From NCBI RefSeq assembly GCF_011386835.1, contig NC_088792.1, positions 41,964,882-42,028,881 of the forward strand: DNA of 64,000 nucleotides. The letters are read 5' to 3'. Below are positions 12,411-22,079 of the stretch, piece after piece. The translations under genes and the position numbers were made by a program. The notes under the pieces were generated by a model. That model was not told the DNA's origin, ran no database searches, and was given only the letters and a program-made list of their open reading frames with translations. Numbering within the stretch: the first letter of the stretch is position 1; each line of letters opens with the position of its first letter. The DNA is from Chrysemys picta bellii (taxonomy: Eukaryota > Chordata > Testudines > Emydidae).

Positions 12411-13268
12411 GGGAGCTGTCAAACGATTAAAAAAGTCACAATTAATCATGAGATTTAAAAAAATAGTTGTGATTGACAGTTTTAATCACACTATTAAAAA
12501 TAACAGAATACCAATTTATAAATATTTTGGGATGCTTGTCTACATTTTCAAATATATTGATTTAAATTACACAGAATACAAAGTGTATAGTGCTCACTTT
12601 ATATAATTATTTTTATTAGAAATATTTGCACTATAAAAAGAAAAATAGTATGTTTCAACTCACCTCATACAAGTGCTGTAGTGCAATCTTTTTATCATAA
12701 AGGTGCAATTTACAAATGTAGATTTTTTTTAACATAACTGCACTCTAAAACAAAACAATGTAAAACTTTAAAGCCTACAAGTTAAAGCATCAAGGGGCAT
12801 ATGAATGTTTAGCATATCTGGCACATAAATAAATACTTTGTAACGCTGGCTACAGCAGTACCATGCAACCATCTGTTCTCACTTTCAGGTGAGATTGTAA
12901 ATAAGAAGCGGGCAGCATTATCTTCCGTAAATGTAAACAAGCTTGTTCTTCTTGTTCAGCCACTCACAAGACATAGGACTGAGTGGACTTATGAGGTGAA
13001 CAGAAATACTATTTCTTTTGTGTGTCTTTTTTACAATGCAAACATTTGTAAAAAAATATAAAGTGAGCAATGTAAACTTTGTATTCTCTGTTGTAACTGA
13101 AATCAATATATTTCAAAATGTAGAACACCCAAAATATTTATAATACATTTTAATTAGTATTCTATTATTGTTTAACAGTGCAATTAAAACTGATTAATCA
13201 AGACTTTTAAATCTAGTTCATTTGTTTTATGTTAATTGCATGCATTAACTATGATTAATTGACAGCCC
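12411..13268. mobile_element. long foldback element, arms about 300 bp
   Basis: The two ends are long imperfect inverted repeats. The left arm holds GAGCTGTCAA, TTTTAATCACACT, ATATTTTGGGATG, AAATATATTGATTT, CAGAATACAAAGTGTA and GCTCACTTTATAT. The right arm carries the complements of all of these in mirror order, ending TTAATTGACAGCCC at 13268. The middle (about 12690-12960) is unpaired. No clear TSD is visible. The whole is AT-rich and has no long frame. I recognise the word set as a common turtle repeat, probably a non-autonomous DNA element; the superfamily is uncertain. Confidence 0.65.
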
Positions 13269-13329
13269 ACATTGCTTCTATTTCCAGTCACTGAGAGGTG
13301 ATGCCATTGAAGATGATATCCATCTAGAA

Positions 13330-13993
13330 CAGGAGTTCTCAAACTTCATTGCACTGTGACCTCCTTTTGACAACAAAAATTACTACACGACCCCAGGAGA
13401 GGAGACAGAAGTCTGAGCTCTGCTGCCCCAGATGAGGGGGACCAAAGCCCAGGCCCAAGGGCTTCTCTGTTATTTGATAGCAGCCTTCAACTACCTGAAG
13501 GGGGGTTCCAAAGAGGATGGAGCTCAGCTGTTCTCAGTGGTGGCAGATGACAGAACAAGGAGCAATGGTCTCAAGTTGCGGTGGGGGAGGTCCAGGTTGG
13601 ATATCAGGAAAAACTATTTCACTAGGAGGGTGGTGAAACACTGGAATGCGTTACCTAGGGAGGTGGTGGAGTCTCCTTCCTTGGAGGTTTTTAAGGCCCG
13701 GCTTGACAAAGCCCTGGCTGGGATGATTTAGCTGGGAATTGGTCCTGCTTTGAGCAGGGGGTTGGACTAGATGACCTCTTGAGGTCCCTTCCAACTCTGA
13801 TATTCTATGATTCTATGATTCTTCAGCCCCAGGTAGGGGACATGTAACCTGAGCACAAGCATGTAAGCCCTTGGGCGTGAGCTTCATTCCTAGGCGTTGG
13901 GGCTCAGGCTTTGGCCCTGCGCCCCAGCATGTCCAAGACAACCTTGGTGACCCCATTAAAATGGGCTCTCGACCCACAGTTTGAGAACTTCTG
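13330..13993. mobile_element. hAT-type miniature element, split by CR1
   Basis: The termini are CAGGAGTTCTCAAACTT and its mirror AGTTTGAGAACTTCTG. Flanks are ATCTAGAA (13322-13329) and ATCTAGAC (13994-14001), an 8-bp TSD with one mismatch, the hAT signature. The interior GACCAAAGCCCAGGCCCAAGGGCTTC resumes after a CR1 insertion as CTTCAGCCCCAGG. The original element was about 305 bp. Confidence 0.75.
13466..13820 (+). mobile_element. CR1 LINE, 5'-truncated, inserted in the hAT element
   Basis: The frame gives [14 protein letters not shown] ... [16 protein letters not shown] ... [17 protein letters not shown], the C-terminal end of CR1 ORF2, with its stop at the GATTTAG near 13730. The 3' UTR follows and ends in ATTCTATGATTCTATGATT. 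The host element is interrupted with CTTC duplicated on both sides (13462-13465 and 13821-13824). The reading frame is open, so this copy is comparatively young. Confidence 0.85.
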
Positions 13994-14045
13994 ATCTAGA
14001 CATCTTGCCAGAAGGAATTCTTTAATGATAATCTCATCTCAGAAT

Positions 14046-14185
14046 TCAGAGTGGTAGCAGTGTTAGTCTGTATCAGCAAAAAGAACGAGGAGTACGTGTG
14101 GCACCTTAGAGACTAATACATTTATTTGAGCATAAACTTTAAATTTGTTAATCTCTAAAGTGCCACAAGTACTCCTCATTCCTTT
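14046..14185. mobile_element. second Penelope-like hairpin, apex deleted, 11-bp TSD
   Basis: The left arm GTGGTAGCAGTGTTAGTCTG ... GTGGCACCTTAGAGACTAA faces the right arm TTAATCTCTAAAGTGCCAC ... ACTCCTC. The flanks CATCTCAGAAT (14035-14045) and CATCGCAGAAT (14186-14196) differ at one base. It is related to 1372-1590 but the centre, where the hammerhead-like core would lie, is missing. Confidence 0.6.
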
Positions 14186-14852
14186 CATCGCAGAATGTGT
14201 TTCACCTGTCACAGCTCAATATTCTGCTTCAAACCAGGCAAACTTTCCAGAGGGTTCTGTCTCTAACAAGATGACCCTGGTGAAATGTCCTGAAGTACTT
14301 ATGGCAAGGTACTGTTAGCAACTATAAATAGAGCCCTTTGGAAGCCAGGATCCTGGTCACTTAGAACATCCAGGGTACAATGTAATTAAAATAGGAAGGA
14401 CTTATATGGTTTGGAAGGGATCCTGTGCACCTGTAGGAAGTTTGATGAGGTAATTAGGTCACCAGCTGGATAGTGCTAAGAAGAAAGCAAGCAGAAGAAC
14501 AGGCTGAGCCTGGGTGTAGGAAGGGGGATTCACATAACTGCTGCTATGTTGAGTTGACCCTGGAGCATAAACAATAAATACACTGGGTGGAGGTATCCTG
14601 TTGGGCTGTGCATGCTGCTTAATTCACAACGAGGGGCTACCAGTCAGATTTTACAGGAGTTGAAGGGGGAGCCCATTCACAGTGCTGCATATAAAATGCA
14701 TGCACAATATGAAAAGTGAGTAGTTAACATTTGCTCAAAAAACGCAAAGATTCTCATTAATGTTTTCATAATCTTCAAGCAAGACAAAGCCACAAAAATA
14801 AAATAAATCAGATGTGAAAAATTTAAGTGTTTTCTGGTGCACTTAAATAAGT
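14186..14852. other. no gene seen
   Basis: Unique-looking sequence between two retroelement insertions. No motif recognised. Confidence 0.4.
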
Positions 14853-15010
14853 CATAGAATATTAGGGTTTGAAGGGACCTCAGGAGGTCACCTAATCCAA
14901 CCCCCTGCTTGAAGCAGGATCAATCCCCAAATGGCCCCCTCAAGGATTGAACTCACAACCCTAGGTTTAACAGGCCAATGCTTCAACCATTGAGTTTTCC
15001 CTCCCTGCCC
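14853..15010 (-). mobile_element. tRNA-derived SINE with CR1-like tail (CrySINE type)
   Basis: On the minus strand the head reads AACTCAATGG (polymerase III A box, consensus TRGCNNAGYGG), then GGCCTGTTAAACCTAGGG, and GAGTTCAATCC (B box). A central GGGGGCCATTT follows, then a CR1 3'-end tail GGGGGTTGGATTAGGTGACC through ATTCTATG. A tRNA head joined to a CR1 tail is the structure described for cryptodiran-turtle SINEs, which CR1 machinery mobilises. Several A-box and B-box mutations suggest it is no longer transcribed. Confidence 0.8.
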
Positions 15011-15239
15011 CCTTAGTACAGTACAGTACAATACAATAGTAGCATAAGAAATGTCCTGGTACTGGATTTTCAGAAAGGCAGACACTTAAATAGCTGTCAC
15101 ACTTGCTAGAGTCCCAGAACTTCAAGGAAAAACAAAAAGGTATAATCTAACTCTTTTGCAGGTGGCAAGAAAGAGTGGTTCAGATTCCTGGCCTGCCTTT
15201 TTCAGATATAGTGGTCAGAGCAGGTGTTGGTGTCAGGAG

Positions 15240-15350
15240 ACAGTAACCTGAGCCAAGAATCAGAGCCAGAATCAGGAAATGAGCCAAGGGTTGGAACTGG
15301 AGCCAGAGTCAGAAGTTGAGCCAAGGGTTGGAGCCAGAGATCAAGGGCAG
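15240..15350. repeat. short degenerate tandem repeat
   Basis: GAGCCAAG(GG)TTGGA and GAGCCAGA(G)TCAG words alternate five or so times at roughly 20-30 bp spacing. Non-coding; it adjoins the LTR-like block on its right. Confidence 0.45.
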
Positions 15351-15484
15351 GGATTAGGAACAAGACAGGACCAGATCAAAAAAGTAGGGCTCACAAGTCA
15401 GACAAAAAGGCAGAGTCTAGTGAGGAAACTAGACAGGAATTCATCCAGTTGCATAGACAACTTTCTGTGCCTCCTTCTGGCTTA

Positions 15485-16185
15485 AATAGTGCAGTTGCAT
15501 CAATTGGCTAGCATAAGAGGTCAGACTCAGCCCTGCAGCGCCTCCTGCTGGTCATCTGGGGAATCAGCTCTGTCCAGCCCAGAGCACCCTCTGTAGGCTG
15601 GTGATCCACCTTGTCCTTCACACTGCCCCACACCCCATGTCCCTCCCAGGACCCCAGTGCCCCTCACTCTGGGTGCTGCCCCCTGGCAGTACCCACACAC
15701 ACACTGGGTCTCCCCTCCCAGGGGAACCCCCACCCACTAACCCCACCTCACGTCAGAATAAGGCTACTGCTAGTCACCATCTAGCCCCACATCCAGAGGC
15801 AGACTGCAGTATCAGCCACTCATCACAGGCAAGGTTGGGTTTGGACCTGCTGCCTTTGCCTACACCTGGGTTGCCCTCTGCAACCCCCAGTACCCTTTGG
15901 CCTTCTCCTAGGCTGCAGCCTGGGGCTTTCCAGGCTGGAGCTCCCACCTCCTCAGCCTTTCCCCAGCCCTGCTCCACTCAGGTACCCTGTCTCTGCTCCC
16001 TGCAACCAGACCCTTCTCTCTCTAAGTGCAGAGAGAGACTCTGGCTCCCTGCCTTTATAGGGCCAGCTGAGTCTGTTTGGGGCGATGCCCCAGCTGCAGC
16101 CACTTCCCCCAATCAGCTCAGCCTTCACGCTGTCTGCTCCCTGGGCTATCTCAGGCCCTTCCAGGCAGGAGCAGGTGTCTACCCT
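15485..16185 (-). mobile_element. LTR-like promoter-bearing repeat
   Basis: The minus strand holds a CCCTATAAAGGC TATA box (about 16052-16065), upstream GCTGATTGGGG and palindromic CAGCTGG words, and a downstream G-rich leader. The block is continuous and GC-rich between AT-rich flanks. No TG/CA ends or TSD could be fixed. I recall similar sequence as a common turtle LTR, but this is unverified. The long frames on both strands here are compositional. Confidence 0.4.
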
Positions 16186-16193
16186 GCTACAGC

Positions 16194-16771
16194 CAGGGCG
16201 GGCTCCAGGCACCAGCCTACCAAGCATGTGCTTGGGGCGGCACCTGGAGGGGGGCGGCGCTCAGGCCCGAGAGCAGGGCCATGACTGGGCTCGCCGCCCT
16301 CCCTGCGGCGGTCCGGCCGGCCGGGGAGAGCAGGGCCACCCTCCCCCGGCACTCCAGCTGACCAGGGAGAGCGGGGCCGCAGCCGGGCTCTCCGCCCTCC
16401 TCGCGGAGCTCCGGCCGGTCTGGGAGACCGAGGCCCCGGCTGGGCTCGCCACCCTCTTCCCGGCGCTCCTGCCGCCAGGGAGAGCGGAGCCGCGGCGGGC
16501 TCGCCGCCCTCCCCCCGGCGCTCCGGCCGGTCGGGGAGAGCGGAGCCGCGGCAGGCTCACCGTCCTCCCCCCGGTGCTCCGGCCGATCGGGGAGAGCAGG
16601 GCCCCGGCTGGGCTTGCCGCCCTCCCCCCGGCGCTCTGGCCGGTCAGGGAGAGAGGAGCCGCGGCGGGCTCGCCGCCCTCCCCCCGGCACTCCGGCTGGT
16701 CGGGGAGAGCGGAGCCGCGGCGGGCTCGCAACCCTCCTCCTGGGGCGGCAAAAAAGCCAGAGCCGGCCCTG
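16194..16771. mobile_element. GC-rich hAT-type element packed with 56-bp repeats
   Basis: The ends are CAGGGCGGGCTC (16194) and GAGCCGGCCCTG (16771), inverted 12-mers with one difference. GCTACAGC is duplicated exactly at 16186-16193 and 16772-16779, an 8-bp TSD of hAT type. The sub-terminal words TGCTTGGGGCGGCACCT and GGGGCGGCAAAAAAG are shared with the copy at 40929-41799. There is no transposase. The interior is a minisatellite (see next entry). Confidence 0.85.
16320..16735. repeat. 56-bp minisatellite inside the hAT-type element
   Basis: GGGAGAGCGGAGCC recurs with starts near 16425, 16481, 16537, 16593, 16650 and 16706, a 56-57 bp period, plus a shorter first unit. The unit reads roughly GGGCTCGCCGCCCTCC / CCGGCGCTCCGGCCGG. 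Long open frames on both strands arise because the unit has few stop codons. Confidence 0.85.
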
Positions 16772-16779
16772 GCTACAGC

Positions 16780-17742
16780 TAGGCACTCCTGAGCAAGAAT
16801 TCCAGTAGCCAATCAACCCATGAGTTACTAAAAGCCCCTGGATGGGTGGCTGCCTATGCACCTGTGTTCAAGACCCATGGATCCTCACAGCTTGTAAGCT
16901 TTGTGGAGTGATAAGTAGTGGAGACATGGAAGGGTTGCCTCTGACTGCTCTTGTGGTTTGGGTTTTATTGATTCTGTGGCTGATGGCTCAAGTTTTGAGC
17001 AAAACAAATAATGGAAAATAGTTACCTATCATGAGAAATGTATTGTTGGGTCATGGGCAACTCAGTGCAGAAAAAAATAAAATTGATTTACTAGGTGTTA
17101 TCTTTTTAATCTGATACAGCTGAGAAATTTTTAGAATCAAAAACCTGCATTTTCCCAGTAGTAGCAAGTGGAAAATAAACTTAACTTTTATTTTTTTATT
17201 CATGAGGGCATTATTAAAAAAACTACCTTCTAATGATTTTGATTTCCTTCACTGGTTAATGTTGGATAATACATTTTTTCTCTTTTTTGGTGAAGATTTT
17301 TGCTCATATGCAGTTACTTATAGGATAATTAGTGTGTTATCTTCAGAGTATATAATTCCTGATGGTTGCTTTTGGCACGTAATGCTAGAAATTCCCTGAG
17401 TTGGTGTCATGTTTTTATTCCATTTTCTTGGTTGTCAGCTATGATTCTTAGCTGCAGATGTTTGCTAGGATGATGTGCTGATTGCAGCTTCCATCTGAGC
17501 TGAGGAGAGATATTACTCTTCAGAAATGTATTCCATATTTGGGCATGTTTCTCTTTTTATCTTGCTTCTTTCTGATCTCTCAGCCTTTTAATGGAATGTT
17601 GAACAAGCAAAAAGATACTTATAAATGATTACTTTTTTTCTTTACACTATTGATGTTCTCTTACAATGCCTGAGGTGACTCAGTCACTTTCCTATTGTTT
17701 GTTCAGTATCCTTTCCATTATAGGGTCAGATTGTGGCCTATC
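16780..17742. other. no gene seen
   Basis: AT-rich spacer before the Harbinger element. No motif recognised. Confidence 0.45.
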
Positions 17743-17745
17743 TAA

Positions 17746-17780
17746 GGGTATGTCTACACTATGGGATTAATCCGAATTTA
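17746..17780 (+). repeat. left terminal inverted repeat of Harbinger
   Basis: It pairs with 22045-22079. The core TCTACACTATG is identical, and the four bases after the leading GG differ. The motif GG(G/C)TATGTCTACACT is also the terminus of the miniature element at 32084-32378. Confidence 0.85.
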
Positions 17781-18102
17781 TATAATTCGAATTCTGGAAA
17801 CAGATTGTATAAAGTCGAATGTATGCGGCCACACTAAGCACATTAATTCGGCGGTGTGCGTCCATGTACCGGGGCTAGCGTCGATTTCCGGAGTGTTGCA
17901 CTGTGGGTAGCTATCCCATAGCTATCCCATAGTTCCCGCAGTCTCCTCACCCATTGGAATTCTGGGTTGAGATCCCAATGCCTGATGGGGCCAAAAACAT
18001 TGTCGCGGGTGGTTCTGGGTACATCCTCCCCCCTCTCCAGGAAGCAACAGCAGACAACCGTTTCGTGCCTTTTTCCTGGGTGAACAGTGCAGACGCCATA
18101 CC

Positions 18103-19400
18103 ATGGCAAGCATGGAGCCCGCTCAGCTCAAGACAGCAGTCATGAACATTGTAAACACCTCGCGCATTATCGTGCAGTTTTTGCTGAACCAGAACCTGCA
18201 AAACCGGGCGGCGAGGTGTAGGCTACGGCAGCACAACGGCGAGAGTGATGAGGATATGGACATGGAATTCTATCAAACTGCGGGCCCCGGTGCTTTGGAG
18301 ATCATGCTGTTAATGGGGCAGGTTATAGCCGTGGAACGCTGATTCTGGGCCCAGGAAACAAGCACAGACTGGTGGGACCACATAGTGTTGCAGGTGTGGG
18401 ACGATTCCCAGTGGCTGCGAAACTTTCGCATGCGTAAGGGCACTTTCATGGAACTTTGTGACTTGCTTTCCCCTGCCCTGAAGCGCCAGAATACCAAGAT
18501 GAGAGCAGCCCTTACAGTTGAGAAGCGAGTGGTGATAGCCCTGTGGAAGCTTGCAACGCCAGACAGCTACCGGTCAGTCGGGAATCAATTTGGAGTGGGC
18601 AAATCTACTGTGGGGGCTGCTGTGATGCAAGTAGCCAAAGCAATCACTGAGGTGCTGCTACAAAAGGTAGTGACTCTGGGAAATGTGCAGGTCATAGTGG
18701 ATGGCTTTGCTGCAATGGGATTTCCTAACTGTGGTGGGGCGATAGATGGAACCCATATCCCTATCTTGGCACCGGAGCACCAGGGTACCCAGTACATAAA
18801 CCGCAAGGGGTACTTTTCAATGGTGCTGCAAGCACTTGTGGATCACAAGGGACATTTCAACAACATCAACGTGGGCTTGCCGGGAAGGGTTCATGACGCT
18901 CGCATCTTTAGGAACACTACTCTGTTTAAACGGCTGCAGCAAGGGGACTTACTTCCCGGACCAGAAAATAACCGTTGGGGATGTTGAAATACCTATAGTT
19001 ATCCTTGGGACCCCGCCTACCCCTTAATGCCATGGCTCATGAAGCCATACACAGGCAGCCTGGACAGGAGTCAGGAGCTGTTCAACTACAGGCTGAGCAA
19101 GTGCAGAATGGTGGTAGAATGTGCATTTGGCGTTTAAAAGGTTGCTGGCGCTCGTTACTGACTCGGTCAGACCTCAGCCAAACCAATATCCCCATTGTTA
19201 TTGCTGCTTGCTGTGTGCTCCACAATCTCTGTGAGAGTAAGGGGGAGACCTTTATGGCGGGGTGGGAGGCTGAGGCAAATCACCTGGCTGCTGATTATGC
19301 GCAGCCAGACACCAGGGCGATTAGAAGATCACACCAGGAAGCGCTGTGCATCAGAGAAGCTTTGAAAACCAGTTTCATGACTGGCCAGGCTACGGTGTGA
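18103..19400 (+). pseudogene. Harbinger (HARBI1-like) DDE transposase, disrupted
   Basis: The start ATG at 18103 opens 79 codons ending in an in-frame TGA (18340-18342, CGA to TGA type). The same frame then continues through WWDHIVLQVWDD, a helix-turn-helix-like region (LWKLATPDSYRSVGNQFGV) and GGAIDGTHIPI. Catalytic residues visible are D (codon 18745-18747, IDGTHI), D (19009-19011, GDPAYP context) and E (19117-19119, VVECAFG); the conserved VHDARIF lies between. An extra G in the run at 18943-18946, a missing G near 19007-19009 and a missing C near 19130 shift the frame. The C-terminus ends GQATV. The intact family enzyme cuts and pastes the element together with its Myb partner. This copy is one nonsense and three single-base indels away from open, so it is inactive as it stands. 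An AATAAA signal follows at 19495. Confidence 0.9.
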
Positions 19401-19494
19401 AAGTTCTGTTTGTTGAAAACCCGCCCCCTTGATTGACTCATTCCCTGTAAGCAAACCACGCTCCCCCCTTAAATCACAGCTTGCTTTTAAACGA

Positions 19495-19500
19495 AATAAA
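19495..19500 (+). promoter_or_regulatory. polyadenylation signal of the transposase gene
   Basis: AATAAA lies about 95 bp after the transposase stop and faces the minus-strand signal at 19529-19534. Confidence 0.6.
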
Positions 19501-19528
19501 GTCACTATCATTTAAAAATCATGTATTC

Positions 19529-19534
19529 TTTATT
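19529..19534 (-). promoter_or_regulatory. polyadenylation signal of the Myb/SANT gene
   Basis: TTTATT on the + strand is AATAAA on the minus strand, about 95 bp beyond the end of the Myb-like exon 2. The two convergent genes would end within about 35 bp of each other. Confidence 0.55.
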
Positions 19535-20392
19535 AATTGATTATAAACATAGGGAGAGAACCGACAAGGTAACCCGGATGAGGTTTGGGAGGAGGATAGG
19601 AGGGAAGTAAAAGGCCACTGAAAAAATTCAATATAATGACAGCCTTTTGGTTGGGCTGTCCACTGGGGTGGTGTTGGAGGGTGCATGGAGCCTCTCCCCC
19701 CCCCCACACGTTCTTATACGTCTGGGTGAGGAGGCTATGGAACATGGTGAGGGGGGAGGGAGGTTATACAGTGGCTGCAGCGGCCCTCTGTTATCCTGCT
19801 GCCGTTCCTGAAGCTCCACCAGATGCTGGAGCATGTCCGTTTGATCACGCAGCAGCCCCAGCGTTGCAGCCTGCCACCTCTCATCTCGAGCGTCCCTCAT
19901 GACCTCACGTTCACTGGCATCTTTCCTGTACTTAGATACTGTGTCTTTCCACTAATTCAGATGAGCTCTTTCATTGCGGGTGTGTTCCATTATTTCCGAG
20001 AACATCTCGTCTTGCGTCCTCTTTCTCCGCCGCCTTATCTGAGATAGCCTTCGGGACGGAGGAGGGAGGCTTGAAAAATTTGCAGCTGCTGGAGGGATGG
20101 AAAAAAGAAGAGAAGTTTTTTAAAAAATACATTTTACAGAGCAATGCTAATACTCTTTCACGGTGAAAAACATTATTCACATTATATAGCACATGTGATT
20201 TCAGTACAAGGTCGCATTTTCCATCTTAAAATTGAGTGCCTGTGGCTTTGGTGTTAGAGATCACAGACGCAGGTCCGGGCAACAGAATTCGGCTTGCATG
20301 TGGCCATGGTAAGCCATTGTCTTTCGGCTTCTGCGCCCTCCTTTCCCACATACCAAGCAAAGCCCGTTGACTGCTGCCGTTTTCCTGTTAAC

Positions 20393-20602
20393 CTTCAGCA
20401 GCAGAAAACAAACTAACCCCCCACCCCATCCAATTCTCTGGGATGATCGCTTTATCCCTTCCCCCACCGCGTGGCTGGTATCAGGGAAGATCCCTGCAGA
20501 AACCAAACTAACCCCCTGCCCCCCCCACCCGCCATGAATTATCTGGGATGATCGCTGTACCCCTCCCCCCACCGCGTGGCTGGTATCAGGGAAGATCCCT
20601 GC
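20393..20602. repeat. 105-bp tandem duplication in the Myb intron
   Basis: GGGATGATCGCT...CCCACCGCGTGGCTGG...CAGGGAAGATCCCTGC occurs twice, with units ending at 20497 and 20602. C-rich spacers differ slightly between the copies. Confidence 0.8.
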
Positions 20603-20892
20603 TAGCCAAACGCGAAAAGCTCAGAGCCAATTCTCCCCCCCCCCCCGCCCTTGGCTAACTGCAGGGAAGGATTTCTTTTCAGTCACAGGCAAACAGCCCA
20701 GTAGGAACAGCCACCTCTGTCCCCTTAATTAAATTCCCATATTTCAACCAGGTTACCATGAGCAATATCACTCTCCTGAGGATTACACAGTGAGATAAAG
20801 AAAGGAAGTTGCTTGAATGCCAGCAAACACTGGGACCATATGCTGCCAGGCTTTGTCATGCAATGATACTAGCTACTTTACTTGCTACTAGC

Positions 20893-21052
20893 ATGGCGTG
20901 GTCAAGTGTCCTATAATGGAGGACGGAATAAGGCTGCACTGCCCAGAAACCTTCTGCAAAGGCTTTTGGAGTACCTCCAGGAGAGCTTCATGGAGATGTC
21001 CCTGGAGGATTTCCGCTCCATCCCCAGACACGTTAACAGACTTTTCCAGTAG
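20893..21052 (+). other. small antisense ORF within the Myb intron
   Basis: On the + strand, an uninterrupted frame from 20921 to the TAG at 21050-21052 encodes about 43 residues. It has an amphipathic look (LPRNLLQRLLEYLQESF, then MSLEDFRSIPRHVNRLFQ). An ATG at 20893 opens MAWSSV one frame away, so a single indel near 20911 separates start and body. The codon-like composition and helical pattern suggest a real former exon or third ORF of the element, but function is unknown. It could also be chance. Confidence 0.35.
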
Positions 21053-22044
21053 CTGTACTGGCCGCGAATGCATCCCAAGTCCTCAGGGCAAATTAATCAT
21101 TAAAAAATGCTTGCTTTTAAACCATGTTTTATATTTTAAAAGGTAAACTCACCTGAGGTCCCTTCCATGGGTTCATGGTCTTGGGTACTGGCTTGGGAGG
21201 CTTGGGAGGGTACTTCAGTCAGGCTGAGAAAAAGATCCTGGCTGTTGGGGAGAACGGAGTGCTGGGTGCTCTCTGCAAGCTGTCCTCCTCCTCTTCCTCC
21301 TCTTCCTCCTCTTCCCCGTCCGCAGAATCCTCAGGTGTAGCTGATGAGATTACCCCTGCCTTGGAATCCACGGTCAGAGGTGGGGTAATGGTGGTGGCCC
21401 CCCCTAGAATTGCATGCAGCTCAGCGTAGAAGCGGCATGTCTGCGGCTCTGACCCCTAGCGACCATTTGCCTCCTTTGTTAGGCTTGTCTGAGCTCCTTG
21501 ACTTTCATGCAGCACTGCTCTGAGTCCCTATTGTGGCCTCTCTCCATCATGCCATTGGAGATTTTTTCAAAAGTTTTTGCATTTCCTCTTTTTGAACGAA
21601 GTTCTGCTAGCACTGAATCCTCTCCCCATATAGTGATCAGATCCAGTACCTCCCGTACGGTCCATGCTGGTGCTCTTTTTCGATTATCGGCCTGCATGGT
21701 TATCTGTGCTGATGAGCTCTCTGTGGTCACCTATGCTCTCCTGTGCTGGGCAAACAGGAAATGAAATTCAAATGTTCGCGGGGCTTTTCCTGTCTACCTG
21801 GCCAGTGCATCCGAGTTCAGATTGCTGTCCAGAGCGGTCACAATGGTGCACTGTGGGATAGCTCCCGGAGGCCAATACCATTGAATTGCGGCCACACTAA
21901 CCCTAATTTGAAATGACAATATCGATTTTGGCTCTACACCACTCATTGGGGAGGAGTACAGAAATCGATTTTAAGAGTCCTTTATTTAGAAATAAATGGC
22001 TTCGTTGTGTGGACGGGTGCAGGGTTAATTCGATTTAACGCTGC

Positions 22045-22079
22045 TAAATTCGAATTAAACTCATAGTGTAGACCAGGCC
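22045..22079 (-). repeat. right terminal inverted repeat of Harbinger
   Basis: The reverse complement begins GGCCTGGTCTACACTATGAG and aligns with 17746-17780. Confidence 0.85.

Larger units (their letters stand above)
19628..21730 (-). pseudogene. Harbinger Myb/SANT-like DNA-binding protein, two exons, disrupted
   Basis: Exon 1 (21730-21153) starts MTTESSSAQITMQ. It encodes a Myb/SANT-like trihelix domain, with AWTVREVLDLITIWGE and the C..KVKELRQA helix visible, then an acidic run of nine Glu from a GAG/GAA tract (about 21286-21318). It ends EGTS at a GT donor (ACCTCAG|GTGAGT). The intron is 20089-21152. Exon 2 begins after a pyrimidine tract and CAG at 20088 and encodes a basic RRLSQIRRRRKR stretch. 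It continues into a helical RDARDERWQAATLGLLRD region that ends by about 19628. Damage: an in-frame TAA after KELRQA (small deletion, about 21479), a missing base near 21280, and a TAG at 19952-19954. In Harbinger elements this partner binds the element ends and helps the transposase enter the nucleus. Confidence 0.85.
17746..22079. mobile_element. 4.3-kb two-gene Harbinger (PIF/Harbinger) transposon
   Basis: The 3-bp target TAA is duplicated at 17743-17745 and 22080-22082, as expected for Harbinger (TWA targets). The left end begins GGGTATGTCTACACTATGG and the inverted right end GGCCTGGTCTACACTATGAG. About 28 of the first 35 positions agree, with a solid core TCTACACTATG. Inside are the two genes of this superfamily: a DDE transposase (+ strand, left) and a Myb/SANT-like DNA-binding protein (- strand, right), convergent. 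Both are damaged, yet most of each frame is readable, so the copy is degenerate but not ancient. It is the largest and most complete element in the window. Confidence 0.92.

Noticed and set aside
14853..15010. A tRNA gene
   Set aside because: A and B boxes are present but the sequence continues into a CR1-like tail and cannot fold as a cloverleaf with matched acceptor stem; it is a SINE.
16085..16861. Open frames of 183-235 residues on both strands
   Set aside because: Produced by the 56-bp minisatellite and its GC-rich flanks, not by a gene.
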